DNA of 64,000 nt, taken from contig NZ_JBGMWH010000005.1 of the NCBI RefSeq assembly GCF_041514305.1, positions 62,001 through 126,000 of the forward strand, read 5' to 3'. The DNA is from Salinarimonas chemoclinalis. Its GTDB lineage: Bacteria; Pseudomonadota; Alphaproteobacteria; Rhizobiales; Beijerinckiaceae. Under the pieces are notes generated by a model. It was not told the DNA's origin. It searched no databases and was given only the letters and a program-made list of their open reading frames with translations. Each line of letters opens with the position of its first letter. The first letter of the stretch is position 1. Of this stretch, positions 49,947 to 57,802 are shown one piece after another. The translations under genes were made by a program, and so were the position numbers.

Positions 49947-50983
49947 GAGCCGCCCTCCCGCGGATTCACGCCGGTGTCGACCCTGGCGGCCCCCACCTGG
50001 TCGGCGACGACCGCGCCGCGCGCGCCGAGCGGCGCGTCGGGCGGTCGGGTCGTGTCGGCTGCCGTCTGGTGCTCCATCTCAGCGTCGACCTCCGCGCCCA
50101 CCAGCAGGATGACCGTCGAGATCCAGGCCCACATCATCACCGCCGCGATCGTGCCCAGCGAGCCGTAGGTGGCGGAGAAGTCGGTGAGGTTCGAAACGTA
50201 GTACGAGAACCCCGCCGAACCAACGAGCCACACGGCGGCGGCCGTCAGCGAGCCCGGCGAGATCCAGCGCCAGCGCGCCGGCACGCGGCTCGGCCCGTAG
50301 CGGTAGAGCGCGGCGATGCCGACGTTGGCGACGAAGAACAGAACCAGCGTGGGGAAGGCCGCGATGAGGAGCCGACCCAGCCCGCCGAGCGGCAGCGCCT
50401 GGAGCACCACGGGCACGCCGACGACGACGTTCACCAGCACCATCGTGAAGACCAGCGTCGCCAGCGTGAAGGCGAAGGAGCGGCCGTAGAGCGAGACGAG
50501 CGAGCGCTTCTCGCGCTCGCCGTAGATGACGTTGAGGGCGTCGAACAGGGCGAGCACCGCCGAGTTGATGATCCACAGGGCGATCGCCAGCGTGATCGCG
50601 AAGGTCGCGGTGAGCGTGCCGGTCTGCGCCGCGATCAGCCGGTCGAGTTCGCTGGCGATCAGCTCGAGCAGCCCCACGGGCAGGAAGCCCTCGAGCTCGT
50701 CGAGCTGCCCGGAGAGCACCTCCGGGTCGGCGACGAGTCCGAACAGGGCGACGAGGGCGGCGAGAGAGGGCACGATGGCGAAGACGAGGAAGAAGGCCGC
50801 TCCCGCCGCGTTCGGGGCGATGCGGTCGCGGCCGTAACCCTCGAGCACGCGCCAGAACACGTCGCGCAGGCCCTCGGGCGGGATCCGCCAGGGGCTCGTC
50901 GCGTCGCGCCCGCGCCCGTCCTCCCGCGCGCGGGCGCGTGCGATCGGCAGCGACGTGCGCCCACGCCCCGGCGGCCGCCGCAT
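49943..50983 (-). CDS. Second YihY/BrkB family inner-membrane protein
   Basis: 346 residues. An Arg-rich cytoplasmic N-terminus precedes the YihY core (VFWRVLEGYGRDRIAPNAAGAAFFLVFAIVPSLAALVAL, about 45-83), with the IINSAVLALFDALNVIYGE and YRYGPSRVPARWRW segments and six membrane helices. It is paralogous to the protein at 14739-15911, sharing even the C-terminal AADTTRPPDAPLGARGA-type tail. Start uncertain: the ATG at 50983 has no ribosome site and a GTG at 51055 is in frame. Its stop overlaps the nfeD start (ATGA), linking it to nfeD-slipin. Confidence 0.87.
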   Translation of the reverse strand: MRRPPGRGRTSLPIARARAREDGRGRDATSPWRIPPEGLRDVFWRVLEGYGRDRIAPNAAGAAFFLVFAIVPSLAALVALFGLVADPEVLSGQLDELEGFLPVGLLELIASELDRLIAAQTGTLTATFAITLAIALWIINSAVLALFDALNVIYGEREKRSLVSLYGRSFAFTLATLVFTMVLVNVVVGVPVVLQALPLGGLGRLLIAAFPTLVLFFVANVGIAALYRYGPSRVPARWRWISPGSLTAAAVWLVGSAGFSYYVSNLTDFSATYGSLGTIAAVMMWAWISTVILLVGAEVDAEMEHQTAADTTRPPDAPLGARGAVVADQVGAARVDTGVNPREGGS

Positions 50984-51230
50984 CGGGCGAGGCGGGCCGG
51001 CCTCGCGCTCGCCCGGGCGTCTCTCGGTGCCGTCCCCGGCGTCGTTCTCGTGCACGATCCCTCGCTGAGCAGTTCCCTTCCAGCCAACGCGCCCACCCGC
51101 CCGGACGTTCGACGGCCGTGCTCGCTCGCGTGCGCGCAGGGCCGCGGCGAAGCGTCGCCGTGGGCCGACGCGGGCACGGAACCCTCGCTCGGCTCGGATG
51201 TTGAGTGCCCGAACCGACGAGGAGTGCATC

Positions 51231-51986
51231 ATGACCGCCAGTGCTCAGAACGGCGACGATCGTCCCCGCGCCGATTGGGACGAGCTCAAGCGCGAGGCCT
51301 CCGACGCCGCCCGCGACACCGCGGAGGAAGCGCGCGAGGCGGGCTACGCCTTCGTGAGCGGCGCCCGCGATCGCGCGACCGACTACCTCGAACGCCGCAA
51401 GGAGAGTGCCGTCCAGTCGATCGACGACGTCGCGCACACCCTGCGCGAGAGTTCGGAGACCTTCGACGACCGGCCCAACCTGCGTCTGTTCGTGGACAGC
51501 GCCGCGGACGGGCTGGAAAACCTCGCCGAGGAGATCCGCGACCGCAGCTTCATCGAGGTCTACGCCGACGTCGAGCAGCTCGCCCGGCGCCGCCCGGCCC
51601 TCTTCGCCACCGCCGCGGGGGTCGCGGGCTTCATGCTCGCGCGCTTCCTGAAGAGTTCGGCCGAGGAGGTCGAGGAGCGGCGGATGCACGGTGCCCATCA
51701 GCGCGAGCAGCGCCATGCCCGCCGCTACGGCGGTGCGGGCTACGCGCCGGGCGCCGCGCAGGCGGGCTTCGAGGCGTCCCGCGGCCCCGGTGGCCACGGC
51801 GCCGAGCGCCGGCCGCTCGGGGAGACCCACGAGGGCCCCACGGGCACCCGCGCCGCCCGCAGCGAGAGTTCGAACGTCTCGGGCACCCGCACGCCGCAGC
51901 GGTCCGGCGGCGAGCCCGGCACGTCCAGCGCGGCCGCGGCGCAGGCCGCCGCCAACGCCGCCGCGCGCCCGCGCGGCGAGAGCTGA
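51231..51986 (+). CDS. Membrane-anchored stress-type coiled-coil protein
   Basis: 251 residues. Residues 16-80 are amphipathic and Ala/Glu/Arg-rich (SDAARDTAEEAREAGYAFV, then RDRATDYLERRKESAVQSIDD), one membrane segment lies at about 122-140 (ALFATAAGVAGFMLARFL), and the C-terminal 110 residues are low-complexity Gly/Ala/Ser/Thr/Arg. It resembles proteins annotated as nutrient-deprivation-induced in Hyphomicrobiales. It heads a four-gene operon with holin-X, DUF3618 and a hendecad-repeat protein. An AGGAGT site precedes the ATG. No enzyme domain is seen. Confidence 0.75.
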   Translation: MTASAQNGDDRPRADWDELKREASDAARDTAEEAREAGYAFVSGARDRATDYLERRKESAVQSIDDVAHTLRESSETFDDRPNLRLFVDSAADGLENLAEEIRDRSFIEVYADVEQLARRRPALFATAAGVAGFMLARFLKSSAEEVEERRMHGAHQREQRHARRYGGAGYAPGAAQAGFEASRGPGGHGAERRPLGETHEGPTGTRAARSESSNVSGTRTPQRSGGEPGTSSAAAAQAAANAAARPRGES

Positions 51987-51996
51987 GGAGGCCGTC

Positions 51997-52431
51997 ATGG
52001 ATCATCGCGATCCCGCAGCCGACGCCGAGCATGCGCGCCGCAGCGCCCGCGAGAGCGCCTCGATCCAGGGCCTCGTGGCCGAGGCCCTGCGCGAGGCGGC
52101 CGATCTCGCCCGCAAGGAGGTCGCGCTCTTCCGCGCGGAGATGAGCCACAACGTCAAGCTCGTCGTCGCCGGCCTCGTGGCGCTGCTGGCGTCGAGCGTC
52201 TTCGCCATCGGCACGATCGTGCTGCTGACCGACGCCCTCGTGGATTGGCTCGCCGTCCTCGTCGGGTCCGACGCGCTCGCCTCGCTGATCGTCGCCGGCG
52301 TGCTGTTCCTGATCACGCTGGCGCTGATCCTCTACGGCCGCGCGAAGCTGTCGTCGGCCACGCTCGAGCCGACGCACACGATCCGCTCGGTGGAGCGCGA
52401 CGGCGACGTGCTGACGAACCGGCGCCACTGA
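51997..52431 (+). CDS. Phage-holin-superfamily (holin-X) membrane protein
   Basis: 144 residues. An amphipathic helix (SIQGLVAEALREAADLARKEVALFRAEM) leads into two membrane helices (about 52-78 and 88-110) and a charged tail, the pattern of PF07332 (putative Actinobacterial Holin-X). Despite the name the family is chromosomal and not phage-related; it is associated with the stress proteins on either side. A GAGGAG site lies six bases before the ATG. Probable role: organising a membrane complex of this operon. Confidence 0.85.
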   Translation: MDHRDPAADAEHARRSARESASIQGLVAEALREAADLARKEVALFRAEMSHNVKLVVAGLVALLASSVFAIGTIVLLTDALVDWLAVLVGSDALASLIVAGVLFLITLALILYGRAKLSSATLEPTHTIRSVERDGDVLTNRRH

Positions 52432-52447
52432 TCCCGAGGGGAACGCG

Positions 52448-52951
52448 ATGAACAGGATGACCGATCTCGAGCGTGACATCGAGGAGAGCCGCGCGCGGCT
52501 CGACCATACGATAGACCGCCTGCAGGACCGCATGAACGCGTCCGGCGTCGCCGACGACGTGCTCGGTACCGCCCGGCGCTACGGCTGGGGTCCCGAGCTC
52601 GACCGCGCGGCGGAGGCGATCCGGGAGAACCCGATCCCGGTCCTCCTCGTCGCCGCCGGAATCGGCTGGCTCGCCCTGTCGATGACGAGCGCGAGCCGGC
52701 GCCGCGCCGCGCGCGAGGACCTGAAGCGACGGGGCGTGTGGGACCGCCCGCCTCGTCGGCACGTCTCGGGCGACCCCGCTCTGCGCGACGGCGACATCGA
52801 TCCGGCGGCTCGTGTGCGCCCGGTTCCCGCGGACATGCTGCGCACGGAATCACCGACGACGACCGGCCGGCCGCCGGTCGAGCCCGTCACCCCCGAACGC
52901 CCGGCGCCCTACGCGCCGGTGGCGGGATCGGCGTCGGGCGCGCGCCGCTGA
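52448..52951 (+). CDS. DUF3618 domain-containing membrane protein
   Basis: 167 residues. The DUF3618 signature TDLERDIEESRARLDHTIDRLQDRM (about 5-29) precedes a membrane segment (about 62-80, NPIPVLLVAAGIGWLALSM) and a Pro/Arg-rich tail. Family function is unknown; members occur beside holin-X and nutrient-deprivation proteins, as here. It starts 16 bases after the holin-X gene. The RENPIPVL membrane entry resembles the RENPILIGVLG segment of the next gene, suggesting a shared membrane anchor type. Confidence 0.87.
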   Translation: MNRMTDLERDIEESRARLDHTIDRLQDRMNASGVADDVLGTARRYGWGPELDRAAEAIRENPIPVLLVAAGIGWLALSMTSASRRRAAREDLKRRGVWDRPPRRHVSGDPALRDGDIDPAARVRPVPADMLRTESPTTTGRPPVEPVTPERPAPYAPVAGSASGARR

Positions 52952-53021
52952 TGCGGGGCGCGCCGCCGTCGAGCCTGCGAGACACTCAATCGAGGCGCGA
53001 GCCTCGCGAAAGGAGACCACC

Positions 53022-53900
53022 ATGGCCGAGATCAGGAAGGACGAGAAGCCGATCGTCGACCCGGGCGACGCCCGCACGGATCGCCCGGCCCAGCCCGCCA
53101 CGGCGGCGAGCCCGGTCTCGCCCGCCATGCCGGGCTCGACGCCCGGCTCGAGCCCGACGCCGATGCCGGCGACCCCGGGGGCGGCCGGATCGCCGCCCTA
53201 TACGCCGAACCCGGCACCCGGCGGCACCTACTCCCCGCATCCGACCTACGCCGCCACCCCCGCGGGCGGGCGTGGGGAGGGCGGCGGCACCGGCTCCTCG
53301 GATTCGGTGCGCGATCGCGCTGCCCGGGCCTACGAGGAGACCCGCCACCGCGCCGCCGGCGCCCAGGAGCACGCGCGCGACCGGCTCGACGAGGCCCGTG
53401 CCCGCGGCGAGGGCTACTACGAGGAGGCCCGCCGCCGCGGCGAGGGCTACTACGAGGAAGCCAGCCGCCGCGGCCAGGCCGCCTGGGACCAGGCCCGCCA
53501 CTATGGCGAGGAGTATTACGAGGACGCCATGGCCTACGGCCGCGAGGCCTACGACGCCGGCCGCGGCATCCTGCGCGAGAACCCGATCCTCATCGGCGTG
53601 CTCGGCCTCGCCGCCGGCCTCGCGCTCGGCGCGCTGCTGCCGCGCACGCGCCAGGAGGACCGGTATTACGGCCCCTACGCCGACGAGGCGCGCCGGCGCG
53701 GCAAGGACTACGCCCGCGAGGCGCAGGAGCGCGGCATGGGCTACGCCCGTGACGCCATCGACCGCGGTCGCGACTACGCCCACAACGCCTTCTCCGAGGA
53801 GGGCGGCCACCCGGTCCACGAGGACGAGTGGCGGCGCGAGCGCAGTGCCGAGGAGGATGCCGCCCGGCGCACCAGCCCCGGCGGCAACGGCCGGCATTGA
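53022..53900 (+). CDS. Hendecad-repeat membrane protein (LEA/apolipoprotein-like)
   Basis: 292 residues. After a Pro/Thr/Gly-rich N-terminus, five 11-residue repeats run at 128-182 (RGEGYYEEARR, RGEGYYEEASR, RGQAAWDQARH, YGEEYYEDAMA, YGREAYDAGRG), a single membrane segment at 187-206, then three more at 226-258 (RGKDYAREAQE, RGMGYARDAID, RGRDYAHNAFS). Such 11-residue periodicity is typical of amphipathic lipid-surface or LEA-type helices that act in dehydration and envelope stress. No known family is recognised with confidence. An AAGGAGA site precedes the ATG. It ends the stress operon. Confidence 0.78.
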   Translation: MAEIRKDEKPIVDPGDARTDRPAQPATAASPVSPAMPGSTPGSSPTPMPATPGAAGSPPYTPNPAPGGTYSPHPTYAATPAGGRGEGGGTGSSDSVRDRAARAYEETRHRAAGAQEHARDRLDEARARGEGYYEEARRRGEGYYEEASRRGQAAWDQARHYGEEYYEDAMAYGREAYDAGRGILRENPILIGVLGLAAGLALGALLPRTRQEDRYYGPYADEARRRGKDYAREAQERGMGYARDAIDRGRDYAHNAFSEEGGHPVHEDEWRRERSAEEDAARRTSPGGNGRH

Positions 53901-53978
53901 TCGCGCCGACTCCGGCGCGGTGCCGACGGTCGACGAGGGGGGACGCGGGCGGCCCGTGTCCCCTCCTCGCGTACCGGC

Positions 53979-55214
53979 TCACGCCTGCTCGGGCATGCGT
54001 GCGCCGCTGCGGAAGAGGCCGGTGAGGAAGACCAGCATCATCTGCACGAAGAACAGTGTCGCCGCGAGGACGAGGCACGCCACCTCGCCCCACGTCGTTC
54101 CCACGACGGCCCCGATGAGGGCCCCGAAGGGCCGCGCGCCCCAGTTCGCCGTCAGATACATGGACGACACGCAGCCGATCATGTGACCGGGCGTGACGAC
54201 CTGGCGCAGCGTGTTCGACGTGATCACCCAGATCACCGGCCCGAACCCGAACAGGAAGAACGCCAGCGCCGGGATGACAGCCGTCTCGTAGGCGACGTTC
54301 GAGACGATCAGCAGCGCCGCCACGAACGAGACCACAGGGCCGAAGGCCAGCGCGGCGCCGAAGCCGAGCGCCCCGATGATCCGCTGCGAGAGCAGCGACC
54401 CGGCGAGCAACCCGATGCCCATGCAGCCCAGCGCGTAGCCGACGACCTCCGCCGTCAGGCCCCAGGTCTGGATCGCGATCGGCATGAACGCCGCCTGGAG
54501 CGTGAACCATGCGGTATTCCAGACGAAGGCCACCAGCATGATGGTCGAGAGCTGGCTGCTGCGGACGATGAACCGCGCCCCGTCCGCGATGTCGCGCAGG
54601 GGCGTCTTGCGCTGTGCGTCCGGGTTCTCGACCCGCCCGCTGCGCGCGATGTTGGCGACGAAGACCATCGTCAGCACGGTGAGAACCACACCGAGGATGA
54701 AGACGTTCGACGCACCGAACCAGGCCGCGAGCGCGCCGGCCATGGCCGGACCGAGCATCAGGCTCAGGCTGCGCATCAGTTCGAGCCGGCCGTTGTAGAA
54801 GGAGAGGTCGCGCTTCTCGACGAGCGCAGGCAGGTAGGCCGGCAGCGCCGCGTTGAAACCGACCGACCCGAAGGCCGCGAGGAAGCCCAACACCGCGAGG
54901 CTCCAGACCTCCACGCGGTCGACGTAGACGAGGACGAGGATCGCCACGAGCGCCGCGACCCGCACGAGTTCCGTCACGAGCATGACGCCCCGCTTGGAGA
55001 CTCGGTCGACGAGGACGCCCAGGGGGATCGACAGGAGGAGGTAGGGCAGCGTCTGCAGGGCGTTGATCGTGCCGACGCCGCCGGCGCCGAGGCCCAGGGA
55101 CAGGACCGCGATGAGGGGGATCGCCGTCAGGCTGAGCTGGTCGGCGAGTTGGGCGAAGAAGTTGGCGCCGACGAGCGCGTTCACGTCGCGCGTCGGGGGC
55201 GTGGGCCGGTTCAT
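53979..55214 (-). CDS. MFS transporter (EntS/BacE-like exporter)
   Basis: 411 residues with about twelve membrane helices of the MFS_3 group, which includes drug and siderophore or peptide exporters. FFAQLADQLSLTAIPLIAVLS begins the first helix; a LGVLVDRVSKRGVMLVTELVR loop follows helix 2. The start overlaps the hydrolase stop (ATGA at 55211-55214), so it is translated with the hydrolase and ATP-grasp genes. In bacilysin and similar loci an ATP-grasp amino-acid ligase is paired with an MFS exporter that removes the product from the cell; the same role is proposed here. Confidence 0.88.
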   Translation of the reverse strand: MNRPTPPTRDVNALVGANFFAQLADQLSLTAIPLIAVLSLGLGAGGVGTINALQTLPYLLLSIPLGVLVDRVSKRGVMLVTELVRVAALVAILVLVYVDRVEVWSLAVLGFLAAFGSVGFNAALPAYLPALVEKRDLSFYNGRLELMRSLSLMLGPAMAGALAAWFGASNVFILGVVLTVLTMVFVANIARSGRVENPDAQRKTPLRDIADGARFIVRSSQLSTIMLVAFVWNTAWFTLQAAFMPIAIQTWGLTAEVVGYALGCMGIGLLAGSLLSQRIIGALGFGAALAFGPVVSFVAALLIVSNVAYETAVIPALAFFLFGFGPVIWVITSNTLRQVVTPGHMIGCVSSMYLTANWGARPFGALIGAVVGTTWGEVACLVLAATLFFVQMMLVFLTGLFRSGARMPEQA

Positions 55215-56170
55215 GCCGTGGTTCCTCGGGTTCGATCGTCGGCGAAGCGGGTGAGCCCGGCGCAGGCCCGCTCGAAGGCGCCGCGGGCCGCCTCGCTGAT
55301 GTTGCGGGCGCGCACGGCGCCGTGGACGAGACCGGGCTCGACCACGAGTTCGGCCTCGATCCCCTCGGCCATCAGGCGCTCGACGTAGGCGACCGAATCG
55401 ACGCGCAGCGAGTCGAGTTCGGCGGCCATCACGTAGGCCTTCGGAAGCCCCGCGAAGCAGCCCGAGAGGAGCGGCGAGACGTGCTCGTGGAATACCGTGT
55501 CGCCGGGCGCATAGCAGGCCGTGTAGAACTCCATCTCGCCGGCGGTGAGGAGCGGCGCGTCGCCCCCGCCGCCCCGCCAGCGGGAGAAGTCGAGGACGGG
55601 GTTCAACAGAACCTGCCCGGCGAACGCGTCGTCGCCGGCGTCGCGCAGCCGCATGCACAGCACGACCGCCATGTTGCCGCCGGAGCTGTCGCCGCAGATC
55701 AGGAGCGTGTCGTGTGCCACGCCGAGGCTCAGTGCATGCGCGCGCACGTGGCGCAGCACACTTTCGCAATCCTCGATCGCGGCCGGGAACGGCGCTTCGG
55801 GCGCGAGCCGGAAGTCGGCCGCCACGACGTCGAGCGCGGTCGCTGCGCAGATGTCGGCCATCAGCACGTGATGCGTGTCGAGGGACCCCAACACGAAACC
55901 GCCGCCGCGAACGTAGAAGACCAGAGCATCCGACCGGCGGCCCTGCTTCTGGTAGATGCGGAACCGCCGCGTGACACCGTTCTCCTCGTAGGCGACTTCG
56001 CGGCTGCGGACGCCCACGGGTTCCGGCGCGTTGAAGCTGCGCGCCAGCGTCTCGTAGAGCGCACGTTGCTCGGGGATCGGCAGCCTGTGGTATTCCCCGG
56101 CCATGATCGCGTTGCACCGTGCGATGAATTCCTCGATCCCATCGGCGTAGATCCTCTGCTCGACGTTCAT
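55211..56170 (-). CDS. Alpha/beta hydrolase (HSL/esterase-like)
   Basis: 319 residues. Catalytic triad candidates are Ser162 in GDSSGG (160-165), Asp253 (ELDSLR) and His283 (LVHGA), the hormone-sensitive-lipase family layout. The oxyanion-hole motif usually written HGGG is RGGGF here (88-92), a substitution at the first position. The product probably hydrolyses or transfers an ester/amide or acyl group on the molecule built by the ATP-grasp ligase. It lies 65 bases after that gene and overlaps the MFS gene. Substrate unknown. Confidence 0.88.
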   Translation of the reverse strand: MNVEQRIYADGIEEFIARCNAIMAGEYHRLPIPEQRALYETLARSFNAPEPVGVRSREVAYEENGVTRRFRIYQKQGRRSDALVFYVRGGGFVLGSLDTHHVLMADICAATALDVVAADFRLAPEAPFPAAIEDCESVLRHVRAHALSLGVAHDTLLICGDSSGGNMAVVLCMRLRDAGDDAFAGQVLLNPVLDFSRWRGGGGDAPLLTAGEMEFYTACYAPGDTVFHEHVSPLLSGCFAGLPKAYVMAAELDSLRVDSVAYVERLMAEGIEAELVVEPGLVHGAVRARNISEAARGAFERACAGLTRFADDRTRGTTA

Positions 56171-56235
56171 GATGGCGCTCTCCCTCCCTCCATTCTCGCG
56201 GCGCTCTCGCGACAGGCGCCGGGATCGGCTTCGGC

Positions 56236-57489
56236 TCAGGCGTAAAGATCCGCCTCCAGGGCACGGATGATCCGGCGGTCGATCTGGATCTGCTCCGGGT
56301 CTTCGTGGGCCAGGGCGACGAAGCCCATGTCGAGGCTGGCGAAGAGATCCTTCGTCGGGACGAGGACGTCGCCCTGCTCGATGGCGATCCTCGAGACGTG
56401 GTGGCTCGGCAGATCCGCGATCCGATCGAGGGCCGCGCGGTTCGTCACGACGCCTCCCTCGCGACAGAGCAGAAAGACGATGGTGAGGTTGGTCCCGAGT
56501 TCGTAGCCGTCGTCGCACGGCCGGCCCTCGGCGAAGCTGCGGGCGATACGGTCGACCTGGCTGTCGCCGGTGGCGTGCCGGCAGAAATGGGGGTGCCCGC
56601 CCCCGTGCGGCCGTGCGCCGATCTCGACGAGCCGGGGACCGTTCTCCGTGAGCATCACTTCGACGTGACTGGTGCCGTAGCGCATGCCGACCGCGTCCAG
56701 CACCGCGAAGGCATGGTCGCGCAGCGCATCGGCGCCCGCGAACCCGGGCGGCATCCAGTCCATCGTGTCGTAGACGGCCATGAACGGGCCGTTGTCGACC
56801 TTGTTGTAGCGGCAGATGCTGGCGACGCCGTGCCGGCCGTCGTAGCTGACGGTGTCCACCGCGTACTCGACGCCGTGCAGGAACTCCTGGACGACCAGCA
56901 TCTCGTTCTCGTGGCCGAGGCGATCGACGGAGCCGAGCAGCTCCGCGAACCGCTGCCGCCAGCCGCGCCCCGCCTCGATCCGTGTGACGCCGTCGGTGCT
57001 CGCGCTCATGGGCGGCTTGATCACGAGATCCCGGCCGAGCAGGTTCTCGCGTGAGATCCAGGCCTCGACCTCCTCCGCGCGGTTCGTGCAGATCTGGCGC
57101 ATGCCGGGGATGCCCGCCGCCGCGACGGCAGCGGCCATCTCGCCCTTGTGGCGGCGTGCCCGGGCGAGTTCGGGGCGATTGGCGAGTTCCGGCAGGAGCA
57201 CGGGGGCGATCGTGTCGGTCAGCTCGACGCCGGATTCGCAGCCGGTGAGGATGCAGCGCGGGTTCATCGCGTCGAGTTTCTCGATCACCCGCGGATACTC
57301 GTCTTCCCGGGCGACGAGGATCGCGTCGAAGTCCTGCGGCTGGAAGGACGCCGCGTAGACGGCGGGCGGTTCGGGCGCCGACATCACGGCGACGACAGGC
57401 CAGCCGACCCGGCGGAACGCGTCGGCGAAGACGGCGCCCGATGAATACGGATCGACGATCACCGCAGGACCGTCTCGCGTGTGTGGCAT
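56236..57489 (-). CDS. ATP-grasp domain ligase (BacD/L-amino-acid-ligase-like)
   Basis: 417 residues with a pre-ATP-grasp N-terminal domain (VIVDPYSSGAVFADAFRRVG), a central ATP-grasp with Lys158 (VIKPPMSASTDGV), E202/E208 in VQEFLHGVEYAVD, and metal-binding E277 (HVEVML) and E289 (VEIGARPHGGGHP). It belongs to the group of ATP-grasp enzymes that join carboxylates to amines, including the dipeptide synthetase of bacilysin. The ATG at 57489 follows no strong ribosome site. It is the first gene of a three-gene operon with a hydrolase and an MFS exporter, divergent from trkA. Substrates unknown. Confidence 0.87.
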   Translation of the reverse strand: MPHTRDGPAVIVDPYSSGAVFADAFRRVGWPVVAVMSAPEPPAVYAASFQPQDFDAILVAREDEYPRVIEKLDAMNPRCILTGCESGVELTDTIAPVLLPELANRPELARARRHKGEMAAAVAAAGIPGMRQICTNRAEEVEAWISRENLLGRDLVIKPPMSASTDGVTRIEAGRGWRQRFAELLGSVDRLGHENEMLVVQEFLHGVEYAVDTVSYDGRHGVASICRYNKVDNGPFMAVYDTMDWMPPGFAGADALRDHAFAVLDAVGMRYGTSHVEVMLTENGPRLVEIGARPHGGGHPHFCRHATGDSQVDRIARSFAEGRPCDDGYELGTNLTIVFLLCREGGVVTNRAALDRIADLPSHHVSRIAIEQGDVLVPTKDLFASLDMGFVALAHEDPEQIQIDRRIIRALEADLYA

Positions 57490-57802
57490 GGCACGGCTCC
57501 CGACTTCGCGGCCGTCGCGCGCCTGCCTGTCCGGCGCGAGCGAAGGCGTCGGGACCGAACGTAAGGCCTCGCAATCTCGGCTTTCCACCCGTTTCCTGCT
57601 GTCATCTGGACGTGCGTCTTCCTTTCCGCGGCGCGTCGGTGCCGGATCGGTTTCCCGGACGCTCCTCGCCCCCGGCTTGTCGACCCTCCCGCTTCGTCGT
57701 ACACACGGGCTCGCGGTCTTCGCCCCGCTGGGCGGTCCGAACCTCTCCCGACCGCGCGCGGCCCCCGTGCGCGGCGGATGTCGAACACGCGACGGGCAGG
57801 GC
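57490..57802. other. Divergent intergenic region (ATP-grasp operon / trkA)
   Basis: 313 bases between the two starts with no gene found. Composition is somewhat less GC-rich and pyrimidine-rich on the plus strand around 57575-57640. Two promoters are expected here but no convincing -35/-10 pair or operator dyad was picked out by eye. Confidence 0.5.

Noticed and set aside
51997..52431. Holin-like protein as evidence of a prophage
   Set aside because: No integrase, capsid, tail or lysin gene is nearby, and the holin-X family is a chromosomal stress-associated membrane family in Hyphomicrobiales.
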